From the NCBI RefSeq assembly GCF_004402595.1, contig NZ_SOFY01000014.1:1-64000 (forward strand): a DNA stretch of 64,000 nucleotides, read 5' to 3'. Below are positions 1 to 8,889 of this stretch, one piece after another. The translations under genes were made by a program, and so were the position numbers. This stretch comes from Cryobacterium shii (GTDB lineage: Bacteria; Actinomycetota; Actinomycetes; Actinomycetales; Microbacteriaceae). The notes under the pieces are model-generated. The model did no database searches, had not been told where the DNA came from, and saw only the letters and a program-made list of their open reading frames with translations. The first letter of the stretch is position 1; each line of letters begins with the position of its first letter.

Positions 1-75
1 TCACCCGACGCCCTCATCGCCCTCGCCATGCTCAGCCTCGGCGGCCACAAACCAGTGCTCCCCGGCCGGGTTTAA
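1..75 (+). CDS. 3' end of an unidentified gene
   Basis: An open frame enters from the left edge and ends at a TAA at 73-75, giving 24 residues (it ends GHKPVLPGRV). The fragment is too short to assign a family. It could be a real C-terminus or chance; the only support is that the frame is open up to the edge and is followed by an intergenic repeat half-site. Confidence 0.3.
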   Translation, partial: SPDALIALAMLSLGGHKPVLPGRV

Positions 76-100
76 CCCACGGTTACGACAGGAGAGCCAG

Positions 101-120
101 TATCTCCGTCGAATTGGTTC
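101..120. repeat. Half copy of palindrome family 1
   Basis: The 20 bases TATCTCCGTCGAATTGGTTC match the right arm of the family 1 palindrome, which is complete at 23217-23301. No matching left arm is seen upstream, so this copy is truncated or has only one arm. Confidence 0.6.
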
Positions 121-185
121 GCGCCGGGCGCGGGATGGGGGCTCGGGAGGGGGGACGCGGAGGGGGATGGCGGCGCGGGGATCGG

Positions 186-869
186 CTAGCTCGGGGTCAG
201 GGTGCCGTCGACCATGGTGTGCACCGCACTCATCAGCGGGAGCAGACGCTGGTCGTGGGTGACCAGCACCGTGGCGGTGTCGTGTTCGGCGGTGAGCCGC
301 AGGATCAGGGCGAGGATCTCCGAGCCGCGCTCCTGGTCGAGCGCGCTCGTGGGTTCGTCGACGACCAGCACGGACGGTTCGTTCATCAGCGCCCGGGCGA
401 TCTCGACCCGCTGGCGCTGCCCGCCCGAGAGTTGCGCCGGACGCTTGCCGGCCTGGTCGGCCAGGCCGACGGCAGTCAACAGCTCGAGAGCACGGATGCG
501 CGCCCGCCCCCGGCCGCGGGCACCGCCCCGGCGGCCGTCGAGCTCGCCCATCACGACGAGCTGCTCCGCGGCCGTCAGCGCGGGCAGCAGGATCGGCTGC
601 TGGAAGATGATGCCGAGCCGGTCCCGCCGGAGATCCGCCTTCTCGGCGAGCGTCAGCGCGGTCGCGTCGACGCCCCCGATCAGCACCGAGCCCGTGTCGG
701 GTGTGACCAGGGTCGAGGCCACCGCCAGAAGGCTGGACTTGCCGGAGCCGGACGGGCCGGTGATCCCGACGACGGTGCCCGGCGCCACGGTGAGGGTGAC
801 GTTGTCGACCGCGGTGATGCGGTTGCCGCCGTCCGGGTAGGTGAGGGTGATGTGGTCGAGCTGGATCAT
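186..869 (-). CDS. ABC transporter ATP-binding protein (MacB/LolD type)
   Basis: This 227-residue cytoplasmic ATPase powers the FtsX-type permease encoded just upstream. Walker A GPSGSGKS is at residues 38-45, the signature LSGGQ at about 148-152, Walker B VLVVDEP at about 168-174, and the switch histidine is in VLVTHD. The length and the motif spacing fit the lipoprotein/antimicrobial-peptide exporter class (MacB, LolD, BceA). The ATG at 867-869 overlaps the permease stop by four bases (ATGA), so the two are translationally coupled. The two-component genes that diverge from this pair are the obvious candidate regulators. The substrate cannot be read from sequence; cell-envelope or peptide export is the family expectation. 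Confidence 0.9.
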   Translation of the reverse strand: MIQLDHITLTYPDGGNRITAVDNVTLTVAPGTVVGITGPSGSGKSSLLAVASTLVTPDTGSVLIGGVDATALTLAEKADLRRDRLGIIFQQPILLPALTAAEQLVVMGELDGRRGGARGRGRARIRALELLTAVGLADQAGKRPAQLSGGQRQRVEIARALMNEPSVLVVDEPTSALDQERGSEILALILRLTAEHDTATVLVTHDQRLLPLMSAVHTMVDGTLTPS

Positions 870-1933
870 CGGTTGCTCCCGAGGGCGGTGAGGGGGTCGG
901 CGGTGGTGACGGAACGGAGGGCGAACGCGGCCCCGGCCAGGCCGAGGGCGATCATGGCGGCGCCCGGCAGCAGGGTCGTCAGCGGGCTGAGGATGAACGG
1001 CAGCACCGGCCCGGCGAGGGCCCCGAGCAGGGCGGTCAGGCCGATGCCGGTCCCCACCCCCACGATCAGCACGACGGATGCCTGGCCGAGCGCATCCCCG
1101 ATCAGCATGCGGTTCGATGCGCCGAGGGCCTTCAGCACGGCCACATCGGGTTGGCGCTGGATGCTCCAGACAGTGAAGAACGCGCCGACGACCAGCGCGG
1201 AAATGCCGAACAGCATCCCCACCATCAGCAGCAGCGAACCGATCTCGGAGCGGAACGCCTCCAACGCCGTCAGGGACTGGAGCACCCCGGCCGAGGACGT
1301 GCCGGTCGCGCTGTCCGCGGCGGCGAAGTCCAGCCCGGGCGCGGTCACGGCCAGGACGGTCGCGTAGGCATCCGGGGTGCCGGTGGCGGCGGCCGCCCGC
1401 TGCCAATCCGCCAGCGGAAGCCAGACGACGGGCGTGTGCGAGTACCAGGTGTCGGCCGTGACGGAATCGTCGGTGAAGGCCGAGCCGGCCAGCTCCATGC
1501 TGTCGCCGGCCCGCACGTCCAGTTCCTCGGCGGCGGTGGCCGGCAAGGTCAGGCGCCCGGCGCTCGACGGAACCGGCCCGAGCCCGGCTTCGGCGCCGAA
1601 GAGCGCGACGCTGGTCTGGTTCGCCCCGGCGGTGAGCCGCAGCCGGCTGATCCCGAGCGGGGTCACCGTGTCGACGCCGGGCCGGGCGCCCCACGCCTCG
1701 GCCTCGGCGCCGGTCACGGCGGAATCGGAATAGCTGAGCGGGGCGTCGTCCGCCGAAGCGGAGAACACGATCCGGTCGGCGTCGAGCCCCGCGATGGCCG
1801 AGATGTTCTGGTCGGCCAGGCCACCGGTCAGGCCGGAGAGGAATCCGACCAGCAGGGTGATCAGGGTGACCACCGTGCCGATCAGCAGGAATCTCCCGCG
1901 GGCAAATCTAAGATCGCGCCATGCAACGAACAC
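866..1933 (-). CDS. FtsX-family ABC transporter permease
   Basis: The product is a 355-residue membrane protein with one N-terminal TM (about residues 14-33), a large extracytoplasmic region (about 35-220) and three C-terminal TMs, which is the MacB/FtsX topology. I chose the GTG at 1933 because AAGGAG lies seven bases upstream and the reading starts with VFVAWRDLRFARGRF, a usual permease N-terminus; upstream in-frame codons encode low-complexity sequence. It forms an operon with the ATPase. Its start lies about 200 bp from the divergent histidine kinase, so both promoters share this gap. The role, export or envelope stress relief, is inferred from the family. Confidence 0.88.
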   Translation of the reverse strand: MFVAWRDLRFARGRFLLIGTVVTLITLLVGFLSGLTGGLADQNISAIAGLDADRIVFSASADDAPLSYSDSAVTGAEAEAWGARPGVDTVTPLGISRLRLTAGANQTSVALFGAEAGLGPVPSSAGRLTLPATAAEELDVRAGDSMELAGSAFTDDSVTADTWYSHTPVVWLPLADWQRAAAATGTPDAYATVLAVTAPGLDFAAADSATGTSSAGVLQSLTALEAFRSEIGSLLLMVGMLFGISALVVGAFFTVWSIQRQPDVAVLKALGASNRMLIGDALGQASVVLIVGVGTGIGLTALLGALAGPVLPFILSPLTTLLPGAAMIALGLAGAAFALRSVTTADPLTALGSNR

Positions 1934-2139
1934 TGTCAAACTCCTTGATCGATCGAGCGGTAGAGTGTGCGGGGCCGGCCGACAGGCTTGCCCCGCACAC
2001 TCTTCACTCTCCCCGCCGGGCCGCGGCCGGTCATCGTGCATGCGGGTGTTCTTCGGCGGCTCAAGGTGGAGGTCCCGTTCCACCTTTCGGAGGATGCCGC
2101 GGGGCGCTCGGCCGCGTAGCCTGAAAGGGTGATCTTCGC

Positions 2140-3330
2140 GTGATCGAGCCCACTGGCTCCGCCCTCAACCCCGTCTTCGTCGGGCTCCGGATCGGCCTGC
2201 ACGCCCTCGTGGCGGGGCTGGTCGCCCTCTGCGTCGTCTCCTCCCTCGCGGCCGGGTCGCCGTCGGCCGCGATCATCGCCGGCCTGGCGGCGCTCTTCCT
2301 CGGCACCTACGCGGTGGGCGCCTGGGTCGGTCGCAGCCGAACGGCATCCCGATGGGCCGGGGCCCGGCTCGGCCTGCTCAGCCTGGAATGGGTCGTCCTG
2401 GCCGGGCTGAATGCCGAGGCGATCTACCTCGTCTTCCCGCTGTTCTTCCTCTTCCTGCACTTCCTGCCCGGGTGGTGCGGACCGGTCGCGGTCGCCGTCG
2501 CGACCGTCGCGGCGGTCTTCGCGGTCGGCGCGCACCGCGGTTTCAGCCCCGCGGGCGCCGTCGGGCCGCTGATCGGAGCCGCGTTGGCGGTCGCAATCGC
2601 CCTGGCCTACCGCTCTCTGGCCCGGGAAGCCGCCGAGCGGGAGGACCTGATCCGCGAGCTGCGGGAGACGCGCGGGCAGCTGGCCGCCGCCGAACGGACC
2701 GCCGGGGTGCAGGGCGAACGGGGTCGCCTGGCCCGGGAAATCCACGACACAGTGTCCCAGTCGCTGTCGAGCATCGTGATGCTCCTCCACGCCGCCGAGC
2801 GCTCCGGCGACGCCGAGACCTCGCTGCAACGGATGCGCCAGGCTCGGGACGCCGCCGGGCAGACGCTGGCGGAGACCCGGCAGTTCATCGACGAGCTGTC
2901 CCCGCCGGCACTGCGCGGCTCGACCCTGGTCGAGGCCCTGCACCGGCTGGCGACCCAGACCGGCGCGACCAGCGGCATCCGGATCGGCGTCACCGTCGCC
3001 GGCCCCGTCGAGCCGCTGCCCACCCGGGTCGAAACGGCCCTGTGGCGGATCGCCCAGGGCGCCCTGGCCAACGCCGTGCAGCACGCGCACGCCTCCCGGA
3101 TCGACCTGACCCTGAGCGCGCTGGACTCCGAGGTCATCCTCGACGTCGTCGACGACGGCGTCGGTTTCGACGCGGGGGCCTCGGTGCGGCGCGGGGACAC
3201 GTCGACGCGCACGTCGTTCGGCCTGCAGGCGATGCGGGAGCGGGTCGCGGAACTGGGCGGTTCGCTCACGGTGGAGAGCGCCCCGGGGCAGGGCACGAGC
3301 GTCGTGGCCGGGTTCGAGGTGCGCGGATGA
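2140..3330 (+). CDS. Sensor histidine kinase, NarL/DegS type
   Basis: This membrane kinase of 396 residues phosphorylates the downstream NarL-type regulator. About five TM segments fill residues 15-160, followed by a short coiled coil (160-185), a HisKA_3 dimerisation helix with the phosphoacceptor His202 in LAREIHDTVSQ, and a C-terminal HATPase_c domain with the N box near AQGALANAVQHA and the G1 box DDGVGFD. There is no recognisable extracellular sensor, so it belongs to the intramembrane-sensing class. The start is GTG at 2140, the only reasonable start before the first TM. It overlaps the regulator gene by ATGA and diverges from an FtsX-type exporter, a pairing common for sensing cell-wall-active compounds. 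Confidence 0.88.
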   Translation: MIEPTGSALNPVFVGLRIGLHALVAGLVALCVVSSLAAGSPSAAIIAGLAALFLGTYAVGAWVGRSRTASRWAGARLGLLSLEWVVLAGLNAEAIYLVFPLFFLFLHFLPGWCGPVAVAVATVAAVFAVGAHRGFSPAGAVGPLIGAALAVAIALAYRSLAREAAEREDLIRELRETRGQLAAAERTAGVQGERGRLAREIHDTVSQSLSSIVMLLHAAERSGDAETSLQRMRQARDAAGQTLAETRQFIDELSPPALRGSTLVEALHRLATQTGATSGIRIGVTVAGPVEPLPTRVETALWRIAQGALANAVQHAHASRIDLTLSALDSEVILDVVDDGVGFDAGASVRRGDTSTRTSFGLQAMRERVAELGGSLTVESAPGQGTSVVAGFEVRG

Positions 3331-3958
3331 GCGTGCGCGTGCTGATCGCCGACGACCACCCGATCATGCGCACCGGACTGCAGGCCCTGTTCGAGACGGA
3401 CCCTTCCATCGATGTGGTCGCGGCCGTCGGCACACCCGGGGAGGCCGTGGCCGAGGCGGCCCGGCTCCGCCCTGACGTGGTGCTGATGGACCTGCAGTTC
3501 CAGGGCGAGTTCCGCGGCGCGGATGCGACCCGGCGCATCCGTGCCCTGCCCGAGCCGCCGGCGGTGCTGATCCTCACCAATCACGACACCGACGGGGACA
3601 TCATCACCGCGATCGAGGCCGGGGCGGCCGGCTACCTGCTGAAGGACAGCCCGCCCGACGACCTCCTGGCCGCGGTCGCCGCCGCGGCGGCCGCGGCCAG
3701 TCCGCGCTGGCTCCCGCGGTCGCCAGCCGGCTGCTGTCCCGCGTGCGCCAGTCCACCCGGGCGCTGAGCGCCAGGGAACTCGAGGTGCTCACCCTCGTGG
3801 CGGAGGGCCGGAGCAACACCGACGTCGCCCGCCACCTGCACCTGAGCGAGACCACGGTGAAATCCCATCTCGCGCACATCTATCCGAAACTCGATGTGTC
3901 CTCGCGCACCGCGGCGGTCGCCGCCGCCCGGCAGGCCGGGCTGATTCGCCGCCCGTAG
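3327..3958 (+). pseudogene. NarL/LuxR response regulator, frameshifted between domains
   Basis: The ATG at 3327 opens a receiver domain (IADDHP, phosphoacceptor Asp in DVVLMDL, KDSPPDD) in one frame, which then runs into nonsense and stops at 3767. The LuxR-type helix-turn-helix (ALSARELEVLTLVAEG to AAARQAGLIRRP) continues in a different frame from about 3743 to 3958. Deleting or adding one base in the GC-rich stretch near 3690-3700 restores a normal regulator of about 210 residues. Either the gene is truly broken, leaving the kinase without its partner, or the assembly has a one-base error. The last 35 bases of the gene are duplicated in tandem. Confidence 0.85.
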
Positions 3959-3993
3959 CCGCCCGGCAGGCCGGGCTGATTCGCCGCCCGTAG
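3924..3993 (+). repeat. Perfect 35-bp tandem duplication at the regulator 3' end
   Basis: Bases 3924-3958, which include the TAG stop, are repeated exactly at 3959-3993. A shorter CCGCCCGTAG unit repeats again at 3994-4003. This looks like replication slippage and leaves the reading frame of the first copy intact. Confidence 0.9.
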
Positions 3994-4034
3994 CCGCCCG
4001 TAGCCGCCCGAAACCGGCCGGGGACGGCGCGGGG

Positions 4035-6221
4035 TCAGCCCCGGGACGGGGTGACGAACCGCTGCCAGGCCCACGCGCCGACGCTGAGGGCCGCGAAGAC
4101 CCCGGCGGCCACCCCCAGCAGGGTCACCGTGCCGTCACCGTTCCAGATCGCGACGGCCGGGGACAGCACCCCGAACATGATCGTGAACGCGAGCGTGGTC
4201 AGTCCCGCCCAGATCGACGGTGACCAGGCCAGGATGCTGCGCCCGCTCGTGCGCCCGATCGGGATCAGCACGAGCGCGACCGAGCCGATCGCCGTCAGCA
4301 CCACGCTGTTGGCGATTTCCGCACCGAGCGAGCTGAGGAAGCCGTCGGCCGTCGGCAGGAGGCCGAGCGCCAGCCAGCCGGCCGTACTCAGCCCGATCAG
4401 GCTGCCGGCCCGCACGGCCGCGATCTGCCCGCGCTCGGGGTTCAGCGCGCCGGGGGTCGCCGCGACGGAGCCCAGCAGCCCGAAGACGAGCGCCGGGTGC
4501 ACCTCGAAGAGGCGGGAACCGAGGGCGGTCACCGCGACCAGCAGCAGGTAGCGCGGCAGGAACGTGACGGATGCCGGCACCCGGCAGATCCGGGAGCTCC
4601 ACCACAGCGGAACGAGCGCACCGACCCCGTTCACCACGATCAGGGCCACCATCACGGCGAGCAGCAGCCGCAGGTAGGCCGGCTGGCTGGTGACCGGGCC
4701 GGACAGCATGATCAGGGTCGCCGCCGCGGCGAGGGCCGCGCCGGCGACGAGCCACCGGTTGACGGCCACGTCGGGCGCGGTCTCGTACTCCTGCCGGGCC
4801 CGGTTCCGGCCCGCGATGGCCGTGCCCGGCCAGACCGGGCGGCCGCCCCGGGACCGGGAGAGGGTCCCGGCCAGCAGGCGGGCGGGAACGTACAGCAGCA
4901 TCAGGGAGCCCAGGGACAGCAGCACGGCCTGGGACCAGGACAGCCCGGACGGCGACCAGGGCGGCAGAACCGCGGTGGCGAACCGGGTGGGGTCGCTCCA
5001 GCCGCCCGGCAGCGCGCCGAGCGCCACCGCCTCGTCGCCGTCCCGCTGCGAGGGCGTCGCCGTCTGCGGGCTCCGGGCCGGTTCCGGCGCGGGCGCCGCG
5101 GTCGCGGTCGCGGCGGCGAGTGGAGCGGATGCCCGCGGAGAGGGGGTCGCCCGGCCGGCGGCCGGTGCCGGTGCGGCCGGGCCGTAGGCGAGGGTGAAGG
5201 CGGGGCTGCCCTGGCCCACATTGCCCGCGGCATCCTGCTGCACCGCGATCACGGCGTACGAACCGGCGGCCACGCCGCCGGCGGAACAGGTCCAGGAGCC
5301 GCCGGCGACGACGCCGCTGCAGACCGAGTACGCGCCCGCGAAGACCGTCACGGTCGAACCGTTCTCCCCGGAACCGGCGTAGGTGGCCCGGTCCAGCGGC
5401 ACCCGTCCGCCCGCGGCCGGCTCGGTCACGGTCGGCGGCGCGGGCCGGTCGACGTCGAACAGGAGGGCGATGGCGGCGCTCTCGTTCGACCAGGAGGGCA
5501 GGCTGAAGGTGGCCTGCTGGGCTGCCGTGACCTCGGCGGCCCCGCTGGCAAGGCGCCCGCCGAATGCGCAGGTCCAGGCGCCGGAGGTGTCGGCCGTCGC
5601 CGTGCAGCGATTGCCGTCGGCCAGGCGGACGATGACGGATGCGTTCGGGTACGCCGTCCCGCGCACCACGCCGTTCGATGCCGCCTGGCCGCTCGGCCCG
5701 CCGGTCACGACCGGTGCGGCCAGCACGGCGATGGTCTGCTCCGCGGCGAAGGCCGGGTCGGCGGTGACCACGACCCGCAGCCGCACCGACGGGCCGCTGG
5801 GCAGGCGCACCCCCGTGCAGCTCCACTCCGAGGAGTCGTCGACGACCAGGATGCAGGACGGGTCCTCGCCCGGGAACGCCGACAGGAGCTGGATCTCCTG
5901 GCCGGGCTCGCCCGTGCCGGAGACGGTGGTGCTGCCGCTGCCGACGAAACTGCCCGGCCGTGGACCGGTGATCGTCGGTGAGACGGTGGGCGGCGCCGAC
6001 GACCGGGTCGGCGCCGGTGTCGCTGCGGGGGTCGCTGCGGGGGTCGGCGCGGGGGCCGGCGTGGGGGAGGAGGTGGCGGCGACCGCGGACCCGACGGAGC
6101 CGCCCGCCAGGAGGGCCGGAACGAGGAAGCCGAGCAGAAGGACCCCTGCAAGGAGACGGCCGGCGCGGTAGGACCGACGGGCCCGCGATGAGCCCGATCC
6201 GGTGAAGCGTGTCCCAACCAT
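4035..6221 (-). CDS. Large secreted/membrane protein with Ig-like repeats and about nine TM helices
   Basis: This protein has 728 residues. A basic N-terminus is followed by a signal anchor (about 22-48), a Pro/Ala/Thr-rich linker (50-80), and about three bacterial Ig-like units (roughly 80-350), each with paired cysteines near a Trp (SEWSCTG, GAWTCAFG, GSWTCSAG). A second Pro/Ala-rich linker (350-410) leads into a C-terminal half with eight to nine hydrophobic helices (from about 428). The start at 6221 has a GGGGGG-A3 ribosome site. I do not recognise the membrane domain. The extracellular Ig-like part suggests surface binding or adhesion; the membrane half could anchor or transport. It ends convergently against the broken response regulator. 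Confidence 0.75.
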   Translation of the reverse strand: MVGTRFTGSGSSRARRSYRAGRLLAGVLLLGFLVPALLAGGSVGSAVAATSSPTPAPAPTPAATPAATPAPTRSSAPPTVSPTITGPRPGSFVGSGSTTVSGTGEPGQEIQLLSAFPGEDPSCILVVDDSSEWSCTGVRLPSGPSVRLRVVVTADPAFAAEQTIAVLAAPVVTGGPSGQAASNGVVRGTAYPNASVIVRLADGNRCTATADTSGAWTCAFGGRLASGAAEVTAAQQATFSLPSWSNESAAIALLFDVDRPAPPTVTEPAAGGRVPLDRATYAGSGENGSTVTVFAGAYSVCSGVVAGGSWTCSAGGVAAGSYAVIAVQQDAAGNVGQGSPAFTLAYGPAAPAPAAGRATPSPRASAPLAAATATAAPAPEPARSPQTATPSQRDGDEAVALGALPGGWSDPTRFATAVLPPWSPSGLSWSQAVLLSLGSLMLLYVPARLLAGTLSRSRGGRPVWPGTAIAGRNRARQEYETAPDVAVNRWLVAGAALAAAATLIMLSGPVTSQPAYLRLLLAVMVALIVVNGVGALVPLWWSSRICRVPASVTFLPRYLLLVAVTALGSRLFEVHPALVFGLLGSVAATPGALNPERGQIAAVRAGSLIGLSTAGWLALGLLPTADGFLSSLGAEIANSVVLTAIGSVALVLIPIGRTSGRSILAWSPSIWAGLTTLAFTIMFGVLSPAVAIWNGDGTVTLLGVAAGVFAALSVGAWAWQRFVTPSRG

Positions 6222-6379
6222 GATTTCCCCCCGTGACCATTTCAGGGGGTGGGGGCCTCAAAGTCAACGCCGGACACGCCGTGCCGGTTGCACCGCGACA
6301 CATTCGTGATCTTCCGGGCATGGTGCATACTGAAAAATCGGGTCATCTGTCCCGCCCACCAACCAGAACGGGACGGCGC

Positions 6380-7654
6380 ATGAGCGCACCGAACCTACTC
6401 GCGGGCTCCGGCTCCGGCTCCGTCTTCGCCGAACCGAACCGGCGCGTTCCCGGGCGCTGGATCGCCGTCTTTGCGACGGCCTGGCTCGGCATCTGGATGG
6501 CGCAGCTCACCCCGGTGCAGCTCCTCCTGCCGGCCCAGATCGACCGGCGCCTCCAGCCCGAGAATTGGGTGGACAGCGTCGTGGCCTTCGGCGTGATCTC
6601 GGGCATCGCCGGCCTGTGCGCGATCGTGGCCTACCCGCTGACCGGGGCGCTGTCCGACCGCACGACCTCCCGGTTCGGCCGTCGCCGACCCTGGATCGCC
6701 GGCGGGGCGGTGCTCTTCGCGGCCGCCCTGCTGCTGCTCGGCGCGCAGACCACCATGCTGGGGATCGGGTTCTTCTGGGCGCTCGCCCTGACCGGTTTCT
6801 GCGTGATGACGGCCGCGCTCACCGCCACCATCTCGGACCAGGTCCCGGTCGACCAGCGCGGGTACGTGTCCGGCTGGCTGAGCGCCCCGCAGGCGGTGGG
6901 CATCATCGTGGGCCTGCTGCTCGTGACGATGCTGTTCACCGGCCAGTTCGCCGGCTATTTGGTCGTAGCGGTGCTCCTGCTGGTCCTGGCGGTTCCGTTC
7001 CTGCTGCTGCCCGACGCGGTGCTCCAGCCGCACCAACGCGCGCCGGTGACCGTGCTGGGCCTTCTGTCCAGCCTCTGGATCAGCCCGCGGGAGCACCCCG
7101 ATTTCGGCTGGACCCTGCTCAGCCGGGTGCTGGTCAGCTTCGGCAACGCGTTCGGCACGACCCTGCTGCTCTACTTCCTGATGTTCGGGCTGAACGACGA
7201 GAATGCGGAAGACGACCTGATCCTGCTCACCCTCGTCTACATGGTGTTCGTGATCCTGGCGTCGATCTTCCTGGGCCGGTGGAGCGACGCGCTGGGCATC
7301 CGCAAGGGCTTCGTCTTCGTCGCCGCCGGCCTGCAGGGGTTCGCGGCGCTGCTGCTCGCCTTCATCCCCGACCTGGGCGTCGCGATGGTGGCCGCCGGCA
7401 TCCTCGGTCTCGGCTACGGCTGCTTCCTCTCCGTCGACCAGGCGCTGGCCACCCAGGTGCTGCCCGACCCGGCCGCCCGCGGCAAGGACCTCGGCATCAT
7501 GAACATCGCCACCGCGGTGCCGCAGGCGCTCGCGCCGCTGCTGGGGGCGTTCACGGTCGCCGTGGGCGGCGGCTTCCAGGCCCTGTTCGTGCTCGCGGGC
7601 CTCTGCGCCTTCGGCGGGGCCCTCGCGGTCACCCGGGTGAAGGCGGTGCGCTGA
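6380..7654 (+). CDS. MFS transporter (GPH/sugar-like)
   Basis: This 424-residue polytopic carrier has about twelve hydrophobic segments and the MFS loop 2-3 signature GALSDRTTSRFGRRRPW, the form seen in sucrose/glycoside-cation symporters. The start is ATG at 6380, just before the first TM (residues about 28-48); longer in-frame extensions are not membrane-like. It is the first gene of a four-gene unit in which each stop overlaps the next start. The operon partners (PLP enzyme, FAD oxidase, GH1-fold protein) suggest that it imports or exports a glycoside or sugar-derived compound, but the substrate is not readable. Confidence 0.85.
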   Translation: MSAPNLLAGSGSGSVFAEPNRRVPGRWIAVFATAWLGIWMAQLTPVQLLLPAQIDRRLQPENWVDSVVAFGVISGIAGLCAIVAYPLTGALSDRTTSRFGRRRPWIAGGAVLFAAALLLLGAQTTMLGIGFFWALALTGFCVMTAALTATISDQVPVDQRGYVSGWLSAPQAVGIIVGLLLVTMLFTGQFAGYLVVAVLLLVLAVPFLLLPDAVLQPHQRAPVTVLGLLSSLWISPREHPDFGWTLLSRVLVSFGNAFGTTLLLYFLMFGLNDENAEDDLILLTLVYMVFVILASIFLGRWSDALGIRKGFVFVAAGLQGFAALLLAFIPDLGVAMVAAGILGLGYGCFLSVDQALATQVLPDPAARGKDLGIMNIATAVPQALAPLLGAFTVAVGGGFQALFVLAGLCAFGGALAVTRVKAVR

Positions 7655-8889
7655 TGGGCCTCGACCTCGGCTCCCGGCCGGCGTCGCAGCCCTGGCTGAC
7701 CCCCGGGCAGTACTGGCCCGGACTGACCGCCGCCACGGCGCAGCTGGAGACCCCCGTCGCCGCCCTGCACCTGGACGCGCTGCGGCACAACACCCGGTCC
7801 CTCCTCGGTCGTGCGGGCGGCACCCCGATCCGGGTGGCGACGAAGTCGATCCGGGTGCGCGGCGTGATCGAGGCCCTCCTGACCCTCCCCGGTTTCCAGG
7901 GGGTCCTCGCGTACACGCTCGCCGAGGCGCTCTGGCTGGCCGAGACGGTGACGGATGTCGTCGTCGGCTACCCCACGGCCGACCGGTCCGCGATCCGGCG
8001 GCTGGGCACCTCGCCACACCTGGCCGCGACGGTCACGCTGATGATCGACTCGGTCGCGCAGCTGGACGAAATCGACGCCGTGCTCCCGCCGGCCGGCCGG
8101 GCCCCGATCCGGGTCTGCCTGGAACTCGATGCCGCCTGGGACGCCCCGGTGCTCGGCCACCTGGGCGTGTGGCGCTCGCCCGTGCACACCCCGGCGGATG
8201 CCCGCAGCCTTGCCGCCGCCGTCGTGGCCCGGCCCGGCTTCTCCCTGGTCGGCCTGATGGCCTACGAGGCGCAGGTGGCCGGAATCGGCGACCGCCCGGC
8301 CGGCAAACCGGTGCAGGGGCGGGTCAACCGCTGGGTGCGGCGGCGGTCCGTGGCCGAGATCGCGGACCGGCGCAGCGCGGCCGTCGCCGCGGTGCGCGAG
8401 ATCGTCGCGCTCGAGTTCGTGAACGGGGGCGGGACCGGTTCGCTGGAGACCACCCGCGCCGACGCATCCGTCACCGACATCGCCGCCGGCAGCGGCTTCT
8501 TCGGCGGGCACCTGTTCGACCACTACGCCAGTTTCCGGCCCGCGCCGGCCGCCGCGGTCGCCCTCTCGATCGTGCGCAAGCCGAGCCCGGCCACGGGTAC
8601 GCTGCTCGGTGGAGGCTGGGTGGCCTCCGGGGTGCCCGGCCGCGACCGCCTGCCGCGCCTGGTCTGGCCGGAGGGCCTGCGCCTGATGCCGCGGGAGATG
8701 GCCGGCGAGGTGCAGACCCCGCTGACCGGGCCCGGAGCGGCCGGCCTCTCCGTCGGCGACCGGGTCTGGCTGCGGCACGCCAAATCCGGGGAGCTGAGCG
8801 AGCACGTGAACGAATTCGCCCTGGTCGACAACGGGCGGGTGGTCGACATCCTGCCGACCTACCGCGGCGAGGGGAAGGCCTTCCTGTGA
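7654..8889 (+). CDS. Alanine-racemase-fold PLP enzyme (D-threonine aldolase/D-amino acid deaminase-like)
   Basis: The 411-residue protein has an N-terminal alanine-racemase-type TIM barrel with the presumed PLP lysine K64 in RVATKSIRVRGV, then a C-terminal beta domain (from about residue 285) with a metal-site-like HAKSGELSEH near residue 371. Proteins of this type are usually annotated amino acid deaminase/aldolase or DSD1-like D-serine dehydratase. The start shares one base with the stop of the MFS gene, and its own stop overlaps the next GTG. The reaction in this operon is unknown. A PLP enzyme beside a sugar oxidase suggests handling of an amino sugar or an amino-acid conjugate, which is inference. 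Confidence 0.8.
   Translation: MGLDLGSRPASQPWLTPGQYWPGLTAATAQLETPVAALHLDALRHNTRSLLGRAGGTPIRVATKSIRVRGVIEALLTLPGFQGVLAYTLAEALWLAETVTDVVVGYPTADRSAIRRLGTSPHLAATVTLMIDSVAQLDEIDAVLPPAGRAPIRVCLELDAAWDAPVLGHLGVWRSPVHTPADARSLAAAVVARPGFSLVGLMAYEAQVAGIGDRPAGKPVQGRVNRWVRRRSVAEIADRRSAAVAAVREIVALEFVNGGGTGSLETTRADASVTDIAAGSGFFGGHLFDHYASFRPAPAAAVALSIVRKPSPATGTLLGGGWVASGVPGRDRLPRLVWPEGLRLMPREMAGEVQTPLTGPGAAGLSVGDRVWLRHAKSGELSEHVNEFALVDNGRVVDILPTYRGEGKAFL

Noticed and set aside
3327-3958. Programmed ribosomal frameshift in the response regulator
   Set aside because: No slippery heptamer with a downstream structure was evident at the break, and NarL-type regulators are not known to use one.
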